Source of the DNA: Agrostemma githago
Lineage: Eukaryota > Streptophyta > Magnoliopsida > Caryophyllales > Caryophyllaceae
Length of the DNA stretch: 64,000 nucleotides
NCBI GenBank assembly: GCA_958450325.1
Contig: OY288243.1
Coordinates: 64,526,606 to 64,590,605, forward strand
Direction: 5' to 3'
Each line of letters begins with the position of its first letter. Positions within the stretch are counted from its first letter, which is position 1. A program made the position numbers and the translations under genes. Of the stretch, positions 36,006-46,077 are shown piece by piece. Under the pieces are notes generated by a model. That model saw only the letters and a list, made by a program, of their open reading frames with translations, made no database searches and was not told the DNA's origin.

Positions 36006-37397
36006 ATGACTACTGTCCCAAATTTCAGTGTCAAAGATCTAACTCATATGGTTTACAACCTCGCCACCTCCGCGACCTTCATTGAGATCTCTATTCGTAA
36101 CCTTCACGAGCGGATGGACTCCCTCGCAGTCAAAACCCAAAACCACCCGTCAATCCAAGTAAACAAGGGCGATCCTCCCCAAAAGAATAAAACCCCTAAA
36201 AAGTTCGCCAACTTAGACATCCCCTACGACGAAGCCTTGGCCATCGCCATCCAACATGGTCTACTATCCCCTCTAGAACCTGTACCCGAAATCCCTCTAG
36301 GACAAAGAAGCAAATCATGGGATCCCAAAGCTTTCTGCTCCTTTCACCAGGGGCCGGGACATAAAACCCAATCCTGCACCAAATTAAGACATGCCATCCA
36401 AAATCTAATCGAAGAAGGAACTTTTCCCCCTCCCAAAAAACCATCACACATTCAATTTGGCACAATCGACTATGAACAATACCGACGCGACCACGCCATA
36501 CATGGGGTATGGGCGGATGACGACGACGATGTCTACATCCACGAACCAATAATCTCGATCCCCTCAACAACCACCCGAACCAAGGATACAAGCCACGTCA
36601 ATAGATCCGGCCGACCCTACCAAAACATCACGGTCGACATACCAAACACCGATCACGTTCCTGAAAACACCCCAACCACCGACGAAATCCCGATTAGCAC
36701 CCCTGAGGTAATAGTTAAACAACTACAAAAAGCCAAAACCGATCTTTCCATATGGCAACTCATAGCTAGCTCCTATAATCACCGCATGGCTCTAGTCCAA
36801 GCCTTAGGGAGAATGAACATATCCTCAACCGTTACACCGAAAGACATGATAGGACATGTTCTCCAAGAGGCCAATGAGCTAAAGGATCCTATAACCTTCT
36901 CCAACGAAGACCTCCCACCCTTCAGACCAAAACACAATCTAGCCCTTTACGTCACGGTAAGCTATTTAGGCAAGAAGGTGCCCATGACCCTTGTGGATGA
37001 CGGTTCTGCCGTAAACGTAATCCCTCTCAAAACCGCCCGCGCCCTAGGAATGTCAGACACTGACTTCATACCCACCGAGTCTGGAGTATGCGCCTATGAT
37101 GGTACAAGGCGTCCGGTTGCGGGGGTCGCCACCCTTAACACCATCGTAGGGCCCATAGAGAGAAAAATGGACTTTCAGGTCTTAGACGTCAAAACCGGAT
37201 CTTACAACATGATCCTTGGGCGCCCTTGGATCCATGCCCTTAAAGTCGTACCATTTACCCTACACCAAAAGGTGAAAGTTCCCATCAACGGTGAAATAAT
37301 TACCATCCATGCCTCCTCCATAAGAGTCTTTGTAGAAAACGCCACCACCTCGCAAGTCACGGAAGATACCGATACCGAGTTAAGGGTTTTCACGTAG
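36006..37397 (+). CDS. Tat-4 gag-protease, gag lacks the capsid block
   Basis: 463 residues, intact. ATG at 36006 was chosen because the open frame upstream to 35955 has no ATG. N-terminus MTTVPNFSVKDL with a short helical segment; then IPYDEALAIAIQHGLLSP; nucleocapsid knuckle FCSFHQGPGHKTQSC (about residues 115-130, C-x2-H-x4-H-x4-C); then protease with LVDDGSAVNVIPL (about residues 332-344) and MILGRPWIHAL. The capsid block seen in gypsy-2 (FEGTEDPLLHVRAF onward, about 130 residues) has no counterpart here or in the leader. The protease would cleave the polyprotein. Pol follows in another frame. Confidence 0.85.
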   Translation: MTTVPNFSVKDLTHMVYNLATSATFIEISIRNLHERMDSLAVKTQNHPSIQVNKGDPPQKNKTPKKFANLDIPYDEALAIAIQHGLLSPLEPVPEIPLGQRSKSWDPKAFCSFHQGPGHKTQSCTKLRHAIQNLIEEGTFPPPKKPSHIQFGTIDYEQYRRDHAIHGVWADDDDDVYIHEPIISIPSTTTRTKDTSHVNRSGRPYQNITVDIPNTDHVPENTPTTDEIPISTPEVIVKQLQKAKTDLSIWQLIASSYNHRMALVQALGRMNISSTVTPKDMIGHVLQEANELKDPITFSNEDLPPFRPKHNLALYVTVSYLGKKVPMTLVDDGSAVNVIPLKTARALGMSDTDFIPTESGVCAYDGTRRPVAGVATLNTIVGPIERKMDFQVLDVKTGSYNMILGRPWIHALKVVPFTLHQKVKVPINGEIITIHASSIRVFVENATTSQVTEDTDTELRVFT

Positions 37398-37464
37398 TAA
37401 GCCTCTTAAAACAAGACCTAGCCCGTTCGACTTTGATCAGAACTCAAACCTAGCCATCAACTTT

Positions 37465-38199
37465 ATGATGAGGCAACAGGGGCATTTCCCGGGATTGTCA
37501 TTAGGAAAAAACCCCGGCACCGCAAGTAAACTCCGTGATCCCATCGGACAAACCCACACGATAGGTTTTGGGTACCCCGCAACCGAGGGCGAAATCCGTG
37601 AATGCATGGCTATCATGCGCACACGTAAAACTGAGGGCATCCAAATCCCGCCATACGACCTCACCCTAAATGGATATTTCGTAAAAGAAGGTGACAACGA
37701 ATCTTATATTGGATTTTCTGAACCAACCTACATCAAAGGTATCCGACACCCTGGAATAGAAATATTTCAGGACTGCTACTTCATCCCGGAAATCCCGGAA
37801 ACCACACCAAACACCTTAAAACCCAAGCATCCATCTTGCATGGATGGCCTGGCCAATAGTCTTCTATTCGGGGAAGGGCGTTTCGTTCCCATGGATCCCA
37901 GTGAGCTAGTCAGTATGGTCATGACTGACAAGCAATTTGACCACATCTCCCTTATTGTAAATACTGACAAAAACCAAGAAAGTAGAGGGTGGAGGAAATC
38001 CATCACATGGACCAACGAGAATGGTAGAAGGTTCAAGCTAACCACAGGAGAAGAGAGGATGTTCGAGGAGTCCGAGTCTGCGTCTGAAACGGGCCAAGAA
38101 TCTAGTATTGTTTGTCTCCCATCTACATCTGTGTCCGTCCAGGACGAACCGGGGCCTGTCCCGAAAGTCCCAATAATGTCACCTCTGTCGAACGAATAG
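37465..38199 (+). pseudogene. Tat-4 protease-RT linker region
   Basis: Open frame of 244 codons between protease and RT, in the RT frame but separated from it by one stop (38197-38199). It contains GFGYPATEGEIRECM, a WRKSITWTNENGRRFKL block and an acidic FEESESASET run, which parallels the ESESES run of gypsy-2. Tat elements have a linker here, sometimes spliced; no function is assigned. Confidence 0.65.
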
Positions 38200-38226
38200 A
38201 GGGTCTCCTTATCCAAAGTCCTCGAC

Positions 38227-38817
38227 ATGCTCGATTTAACTGATAATAAAAATACTTTCGCTTATGACTCGTCACACTCAACATGCAATGCCATTATCGA
38301 TAGCGAACAAAACAAGAATAACCAAAACGACTCTTACGAAACTTACCTCCCACCCGAAACCTTGAGAGAGTTAGCCAGACAAGATTTAGGCGCCCCGATA
38401 ATCGAAGACACCGAATCCCTAAACATCAGAACCCCTTTGGAAGCCCAAATCCTAAAAATAGAGACCTCCTTAGATCCCATTGAGAGGGAGCAACTTATGA
38501 ACCTACTCACACAATACAAAGAGGTCTTCGCCTGGTCCTACAAAAACATGCCAGACATAGACAGAGATATTGCCGAGCACCAAATCCCAATCAAACCCGG
38601 GTTTAAACCAGTAAAGCAAAAGCTACGCCGCATGCGACTCGAGTGGGCCCTTAAGGTCAGGTAGACAAACAATTCAGGGCCGGGTTTATACATGTCTCTG
38701 AATATTCTGACTGGGTAGCCAACATAGTCCCCGTCCCCAAGAAAGACGGGAGAATCCGGGTCTGTGTAGACTTTAGAGACCTTAATAAAGCCAGCCCAAA
38801 AGATGACTTCCCTTTAC
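38227..38817 (+). pseudogene. Tat-4 RT, front part
   Basis: Begins in the connection domain (LDPIEREQLMNLLTQYKEVFAW), then KQKLRRMRLEW. A frame change at 38661-38664 follows. Then VCVDFRDLNKASPKDDFPLPH up to the insertion point of LTR-5. The coding text continues at 48287 with IDILVDNTA. Confidence 0.85.
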
Positions 38818-38822
38818 CTCAC
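38818..38822 (+). repeat. LTR-5 target duplication CTCAC, left copy
   Basis: CTCAC directly before the LTR-5 terminal TG. The right copy is 48282-48286. With one copy removed the RT codons join without a frame change. Confidence 0.95.
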
Positions 38823-41045
38823 TGTGGACATGACATAGGTCCACCCCGACGCGGCCACGCGCGGGTTTGGGGAGGCGAATGAATCTCATGTGAGATGGGT
38901 CTCGAGTTGAAATTTAAATCGAAGTAGGAGTCGCCACCGAACTTTGTGGGAGTTCGGGCCCGTTCGAACCCACTCTATGTCGTCGTGGGCCATATACAAA
39001 ATATGGCCCATTTCTGATGTCAGAGTTTATTGGGTTTGTCCCTTAGCATTTGATACCGATACCGACATTATCGGTAATCGAGTATTGAATGACTCTCGTT
39101 GCCAATGGATTCGGACATCCGGAAACCATGGTTCTGAGTAAGGGGTGAGGGTACGTGTTGGGAAGTTCACAGAGAACACCCAACCCCGCCCGCACTTAGC
39201 GGCCTTTACTAAGATATCGTTCGATTTTTATGTACGTGCGTTAGTTCGACGATTGAATGATATGCAAAGAGTATTTTTAGACTAAGCATGTGAATTATGT
39301 TTGCTAAGTCGTTTAATGCATCTAAATTAATAACGTCAAAGTTGTATTTTAGCATGCGGGGTTCATTTTAGTATAATAAAACAAACGAAAAGGAATTGCT
39401 GAAAACACGAGCAAACGGGTTAGTAATGATTGATAGATTGAATAAAAGATGCAAATATAATGACATGCATAATTTCGAAAAGTTTTGTGACACGTGATGA
39501 ATTAAACACGTGTTGACCGAGGTCGAAAATATTTATCAAAAACTTGAAATATGCCGAGAAAACCGTTGTTTTATTTAGGAAAACGATGCTAAAAAAAAGA
39601 AGGAACGGAAAAAATTGGCTCGCGATTCACAGCATCCCGCGCGACTCGCCTGGGTGGGGGCGCGACTCGCGCGGGTGGCTGCCTCGGTTTTTGATTTTTT
39701 CGAAAATCATGAATTTTAATAAATCGCGTATAAATATGAATTAATTTATACTCGACTTATATTTTCGATATTCGTCGTATTCGATATTCGATTATGAAAT
39801 CGATATCGAATATTCGGAACTTTTTGTAAGAAAAGGAAGGATTTTGCAAATCGTTTTTATAAAATTAAATTAAAAAAAGATGTTTGGTTCTCTCCACGTT
39901 AAAAATCGTCGTGTTTTGTTTTATGAAACTACGTGACGATTTTTTAGTATCAACGAGATTAATTTAGTTCTTTTTAGATACGATAATTTGACTATAGAAT
40001 CAATATCGTATTTTAAGAACGTTGTTTTATATGAAAATAGTTTGTATTAACGATATTATGTTAAAAAATGTGACGATGACCCATATGAAAAAGACAGACC
40101 AACGACGGACGAAGAAGAAAAAAACGTGAGAGAAGAGAGAGAGAAAGAGAGATCGGGATTTGGAACAACCTCAACCTACATGCTAAATTCGGTCTCGATT
40201 AGGAACTTGTAGTAACGGCACTTGCGTAGGAGTAACGAGAATATAGGAGGAGTTAAGGTGTTGTATGGTTGTATTTGCCAAGGAATTTCTATAGAAAATC
40301 GAGATGGTATTTCGGTATAATTTTCCTAAGGTTTGCTAGAGATTCGGGTTGGAGGTTGTGTATGATTGAAGCCGGGAATTGTATGTTGGATGTGTGAATC
40401 GTGGATGATAATTGGTGTCTTGAATGTGTGATGGGAGGGTCCTATTTATAGGAGATGACTAACTTGCAAAGGAAGAAAGAGTCACCGGTCGGGTTGAGGT
40501 AGGATTCCGTCTAAGGATAGGAGAAGTAAGCATTTGAGAGGAACGTGACTTCCGCTTGCTTGGTGGGGAAGTCACGGTTTTTTGGCTGATGTTGGAGTAC
40601 TCGGTCGAGTACTCCTTGTGCTCGGAGGAGTGCTTGGTCGGGAATCCTACTGGGGATCGAATTCCACCTTTTGACGGATTTGTTTAATATTTTTTGAGAC
40701 TGATTTTTTGTAGTGTTTGAGCTCAAACCGGATTCATGAGATGTCACGGCTGATTTTCATGTCTCAAAAATATCTTTGACCGGGTTTTGACTCGGTCACT
40801 AGAAGACGGTTTTGCCCCTGGTGTCGGATTTGACCCAAATTAATCTTATTTGACTCAAAATGACCCACTGGGCCTGATTTTGAGGTCTGCTTTGTGAGAT
40901 TTTTACTCCGTTAAAAGCTCGCGCCATTTACTATTGATTCCGAGTCCATAATCAAGCGTATTTAGTCATGTTTACGTCCGATCATCATCGGGTGTTTTTT
41001 GGAAACTGCTATAGACACCTGGCGGTCAAAATGTGGGTGTCTACA
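38823..41045 (-). repeat. LTR-5 3' LTR
   Basis: 2223 bp. In element orientation TGTAGACACCCACATTTTG at 41045 down to ATGTCCACA at 38823. It contains a palindrome variant ACTCGGTCGAGT at 40599-40610. Confidence 0.93.
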
Positions 41046-41060
41046 GAGCCCCCACTCTGA
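41046..41060 (-). promoter_or_regulatory. LTR-5 polypurine tract
   Basis: On the minus strand AGAGTGGGGGCTC lies directly before the 3' LTR. Tat-4 has AAAGTGGGGGCTTC in the same place. Confidence 0.8.
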
Positions 41061-41221
41061 CTGAGGCTTGGACAAGGCGAAAGTCAAAGTAGCTACCAGG
41101 CCAATCAAAGATTAAGACCAGGCAGACTTCCGATCCGGTCGTTTATAGTCCATTAGACTTGTGTAGAAGGGCTCGCCAGCCATAAGATAGAAAACATACC
41201 TGAGTGGATGCTAATAGCTCA

Positions 41222-41599
41222 GTGGGGACTTGCATAAGAAGCCGTAGGTGTGCCCGTTCGCAGACACATCCCATCTTGGAGCTGCGCGGGATCTTGTCTT
41301 GGAAGCTATGGGTGTGTTTGCAGACATGTCTTGATTCAGAATTACGCGGGAGCTTGGATAGGAGGCTATGGGTGTATCTGTTTACAGATACATCCCGATT
41401 CAAAATAACGCGGGAGCTTGCATAGGAAGCTATGGGTGTATCTGTTTACAGATACATCCCGATTCAAAATTACGCGGGAGCTTGAATAGGGAGCTATGGG
41501 TGTATCTGTTTACAGATACATCCCGATTCTTAATTACGCGGGAGCTTGCATAGGGAACTATGGGTGTGTCCATTTGCAGACGCATCCCGATTCTTTAGT
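41222..41599 (-). repeat. Six 60-64-bp tandem repeats with an internal hairpin
   Basis: Unit starts at about 41222, 41284, 41344, 41408, 41472 and 41536; the last four are 64 bp apart. The three central units carry a perfect hairpin TGTATCTG-TTTA-CAGATACA; outer units carry degenerate forms. They lie in the 3' untranslated part of LTR-5, the zone where Tat elements often hold tandem repeats. Confidence 0.85.
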
Positions 41600-43889
41600 A
41601 GAAATGTTGCCTGGGGGATTCTTGCGAGGAGACTTCCTTCTCGAGTCTGGGTGTACATGTATGATGCCGACACATAGCAATTCGTATGTAACATTTAAGC
41701 GAAACACCGACTCACGCTGGGGAAGTAAAAGCTTGATGTTCCTTTGGGAAGCACAAGCTGGTACCTGAAACATTAGATATATAGGCAGAAATAGCAAGAT
41801 AGCATACAGGAAATGCATTTAGCATCTATAGACTGACTTGCGCTGGGGAAAATGATTTTTGCTTCACTTTGAAATCAAAGTCCTGAAAGCAACTCACGTG
41901 CTAGGAGAAAGGTTTTCAAAATTGAAAAGAGTAGAAAAGAAATTTGCAGTTTAAATAGACTGAAATTTGACCTTGTCAAAAAAGGATTTTTCAAATAGCT
42001 AAGTTTTGCAAATTTTTAAAATGAGAATTTGGAGAGAGACATACCGACCGACTCGACTCTGGACGCGAAAAGACGAGTTGACAGACACGAACTGAACTCT
42101 CTAAGGGTTGGACCATGACTCGGTAGGGGGGTGGGCCACCTAAGATAACAAGACTCTTAAGTTGCGCTATTCCGTAGCCTAGGCGAGTGGCAACACGGTC
42201 GAACGTCGAAATGGGATAGATATTTTATACGGGGTTGCAGTAGTCTGTAATGAGACTGTTCTTGTACGACAGAACTTAGTAGTAGACTTGTGGTCTTTTG
42301 GACCTTCTTTGGTTTCGGGGTATATTCCCAAGGTAGGTGCTTATTTGAGTCCCTGACAAATTCTTGTCTTCGACTGAGCCGAGTACTAGGACACTCTATA
42401 GAAAGGAAGCTAGTGTTTTGAAAGTATTTGGATTATGTGAGTGGATGGAGAACTTCTGCCTAGGAGAAACCCCCAGGACGACAAAGCTAGCTATTGAGAA
42501 CATGATAGTGTCGTGACCTGAATGATGGTGCTATTTGAATGTGTGTCAATGTGGGTGGTTGTGCCTTTGTTGAAAGGCTGCCTACGTATTCACGTGTGGT
42601 GAAATCAAACCATGTCGTAGTTCAGTGATGAAAGATATATTATGGTGCCTAGTTTATTAGGGCTTTGTGTGTAACTAGCCATAGCAAGGGTGTAGGCTAG
42701 GTGCATTCCCAATGATGCTTTGATCAAAAGGCTAGAATAGTTAGGATGTTGATCCTGTGACTGTGAGCGTTCTCCGGGGTAGCCCCCAGAGGTGGTGTGA
42801 ACTATTTGGGCATGTTCTATGCCGACTGCAAGCTGAGTTCCCGTGTTCGGGGCTGGTAACTGGTTTGGATATTTTTGGAAATGTGGTGCTAGGAAGTAAG
42901 TGGATTTGATGTTTTGACATCTGGAGCTTGACTTTGTGAAGCTAAAGCTTCGAGGGTAAGGTATTGTAATGTGATAGGAAATTGGGAAGTCGAGTAAAAA
43001 TGACTCGGACTTCGATTGGGGTAGGATTGTTAATGCGGGATTTGGTTTCCATGTCTGGCCCTAATGGTTAGGGTGTATCCTATGGAGCTTGAATCCTCAA
43101 AGTTCCGGGCTTTCTCCTAGCCTAGGTCTCGAGAAGGTCTTGAGGGTTGTAATGTAAGAAGGCTAGTTGTGGTGTCATCTGATCAGCTTGATTGTTTCTT
43201 CCCTATTGGATAGTATGAGTATTGATAATTTTGAATTGACCGTTTTCACTACGGTCATAGGTTTTTGAATATTTTTTGGTTGACCTTTTAGCCCCGGTCT
43301 TGGGATTCTTCACTTGGATTGACCGTTTGACTTTGGTCATGGATGCCTTTTTATTATGGTGGCCTGCTTTTTTTGTTTTGGCCTATTGCTTTTTTTCCTC
43401 TTGGACTTTTGATCTTTTTTTTTTGTCCAACTTTTCCTCTTTGTTCTGTTGGTCAGACTAACACCTAAGGTAGGGATTGGTCGATCTTATTGGAGGGTTG
43501 TTTTATTGCGGGAAATGGGCTTGCCTCCCGTCTTAAACCCAAACTAGGAGACTACCTAGATTTGTCATAGGATTCGATACCGCTCCTACTAAGGGTAGTT
43601 ATGCGGCTTTCTATGCCAGACATGGAACAGGTAAGAGGAAAACACGGGCTCGGTTTCCTGCAGCCATTATAGATGTGCCTATAATAGTCACGTGCATGTT
43701 CTCACAGTGTATGATGGTGTTAATCATGTTCTCGGAAACACATAAGGAAAGTATATATGAGAAATAGAAAAGCTGATTTTATTGAAATGTGAAAGGAGGA
43801 CAGAATACAGCTGACTCTGACTCTGATTCTGACTTTGAAATTGAAAGAAATAGTACATCCTAGACTCGGACTCGGACTCAGACTAGGAC
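41600..43889 (-). other. LTR-5 internal region without coding sequence
   Basis: No pol-like protein is seen in any frame over 2.3 kb. An acidic-repeat remnant (GACTCTGACTC-like units, 43800-43895), equal to the ESES linker of the other elements, follows the gag stop. This suggests pol was deleted from just after that linker. Confidence 0.6.
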
Positions 43890-44501
43890 TCAAATCAAAT
43901 CCGGACTCTTGGATATATGGGAGGTAGATTGGATGCTTTGGTCGTTGGGCCCTGTATAGTCCATGAGGGGCCTTACAAGTGACAACGTTTCCATGACGGG
44001 TGTTCTCCCGGCATCGAGGGAATCTTGGATAAGGTGTTTCAGTTTCCAGCACTGCTCTGTATCGTGTCCCCTCCCTCTGTGGAATTCGCAGTAATGCTGG
44101 GCGTTCCATGCTTTGGAGCGTCTTTCCAAAGGTACGTCGGCTGTTGGGCTTATGGGTGATATTAGGCCCTTCGAAACCAACCTTTGGAAAGCGACGGTGT
44201 AGGACATATCCAAGTGGGTAAATGTCCTTACCTTTGACTGGTTCTTGATTTTCGGAGAGGTGACTTGTGGATTACCTCTCTCGGTCTTACCATCCTGGGG
44301 GTATCGGATGGTTTCATAAGAGTCCTTACCCTTTAAATGGCCCGGTTGGATGATTGGCTGCCTTACCCGTTCTAGTTGTGTTAGACAGGATTGGGCTCTT
44401 GAAAGATCCTCTTCGATGGTGGCTACCCTGGAACCCAGGTTATCTAGGGCGGTACTGATTTTCGAGAAGATATTGTTAATGGAGCAAGATAGCATAAGCA
44501 C
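43890..44501 (-). CDS. LTR-5 gag remnant: coiled coil plus nucleocapsid knuckle
   Basis: 203 codons, open. N-terminal part has heptad-like spacing (ISTALDNLGSRVATIEEDLSRA). Then a segment equal in position to Tat-4 (LDMSYTVAFQRLVSKGLISP) and the knuckle YCEFHRGRGHDTEQC (C-x2-H-x4-H-x4-C) followed by WKLKHLIQDSLDAG. No capsid block, no protease. It could bind element RNA, by analogy with nucleocapsid. The start is uncertain; 44501 is the first Met in the open frame. Confidence 0.7.
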   Translation of the reverse strand: MLMLSCSINNIFSKISTALDNLGSRVATIEEDLSRAQSCLTQLERVRQPIIQPGHLKGKDSYETIRYPQDGKTERGNPQVTSPKIKNQSKVRTFTHLDMSYTVAFQRLVSKGLISPISPTADVPLERRSKAWNAQHYCEFHRGRGHDTEQCWKLKHLIQDSLDAGRTPVMETLSLVRPLMDYTGPNDQSIQSTSHISKSPDLI

Positions 44502-46057
44502 GCTTCCTTGGATATCCCCTTTCTCGATAGCGCGGGCTTTCTCGTGGTTAGGTAGTGTCTCGTTGATTGGGTCCCTGGTATGAAGAAGCGATAGGTGTTA
44601 GAACTCGCCTAAGCTCGGTTTTGCGCAGGTGCAAGAGAAGGAGTCAAACTAAACATGGCCCGGTGGGACGGGAATGACTAAGACTCTTGGATCGAGATAC
44701 TTGAACGTTGACCTAGACAAAGTAACGACCGCAAATTAGATTCGAGCTGCCTAAGGGTGAGTCCGAAAATGGGGACGACCGTGTTTGACCGTGTCGCGTG
44801 CTCGACCCAACCATGGTGACCTAACCCTAGGCGACTCGAGTGTTCGTAGCATAGGTACGACTCGAAGAAGGCATCATAAGGACGCCAATGTATGATGAAC
44901 GTGGGGTGGCCTTAGGATGACCGTGGTTGACTGCTCGGTTGAGGGATAGCCCCCGAGTGAGGCTAAAGATTCTGATAAGACTCAGATGGTGTGACATCTA
45001 AGTGATTCGAAAGTGGGGTACGTGAGACAACATGTGTAAGACATGACCCTTAGAGCAACCGTGATTGATCGCTCTACTGAAGGGTAGCCCCCGAGTGAGG
45101 AAAAACCTAAAAAGGAAATGACTCGGAAAGGACACCTAGACGGGTGACTCGTGGACGGTGGGCTTTCCTTAGGATTTGGCAAAGTGGGCCTAGTCCCGTT
45201 CGAAGGAAGATCCACGTGAGAATTCCCCAGACTTTGGACTCGAATGTGTAAACGGGCTTCCCTTTGTAGGAGTTCGTCCTACGCAGGTGGGCCGTGCCTT
45301 GACAAATAAGGCGGACTGGGATTGGGAAGAAACTCGTGATGTGAGATCGACGAAGTTTCGACGCTATAGACTCTAACAACTTATGACAAGACCCGACACT
45401 ACTAAATGTGGGAAGTCCTAAGAAGAGGAAGGTTTTGAAAAGGGATATTTGGGCTTAGAAAAATCCGAAAAAGTCGGAGGGACGGCCCAATTTTTTGAAA
45501 ATCGACAAAGGGCCATTGGGCCGTGTTTTTTTCGAAAATTTTGATAAGGTTCGCGCAGGATACCGGCTAAAAAATAGGCTATTTTGAGTCAAAAATCATA
45601 AGTCCTAAATTCGGTAGCGTCCCGGGTTTTGAAAAATGGATAGTTTTGAAAAGATGCAAATTTTTGAAATAACGGTTTTTGAAAAAAGGTGATCAAGTAG
45701 CACGTAGTCATGGAAACCGTATAATGACGCCATGTATGCTCTTAATCTAAGTCTCGGTCGGTCGCAATAGGGTCTATACCAACAACGATCGCTTTCTCGC
45801 AAATCAGGACGGACTTCCTAAGCCGAATCGGACTTAGAACATGCCATAAAACCCATGCGAGTTCCGCCATCAAAGTCTTTAGTGCACCCATTTAGGAATG
45901 CACCATGGTATAGTGGGACGTCGGTCACAAGTAACCGGCCCGGGAAAGATTTGGGTTATGCATGAACCATTGAACTAAAACGTGTACATTACTAATCGAA
46001 CGATTTATTTTTGAGTCTCACCCTAGGAACCCCGATGACTAGTGGTACATCAGGTAT
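44502..46057 (-). other. LTR-5 leader
   Basis: Untranslated leader on the minus strand, similar to the leaders of LTR-1 and LTR-3. Two related copies of a block ending in GGATAGCCCCCGAGTGAGG or GGGTAGCCCCCGAGTGAGG occur at about 44920-44963 and 45055-45100. No gene is seen. Confidence 0.65.
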
Positions 46058-46074
46058 CCCTAGCGGAGTCGCCA
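46058..46074 (-). promoter_or_regulatory. LTR-5 primer-binding site
   Basis: On the minus strand TGGCGACTCCGCTAGGG, identical to that of Tat-4, three bases from the 5' LTR end. Confidence 0.8.
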
Positions 46075-46077
46075 AAT

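Noticed and set aside
41222..41599. CRISPR-like array of regular repeats
   Set aside because: Units are directly adjacent with no unique spacers, in a plant retrotransposon, so it is a tandem repeat.
41204..41768. Overlapping plus-strand ORFs with repeated MGVSVYRYIP text
   Set aside because: They are translations of the 64-bp tandem repeats of LTR-5 and have no start or codon support.
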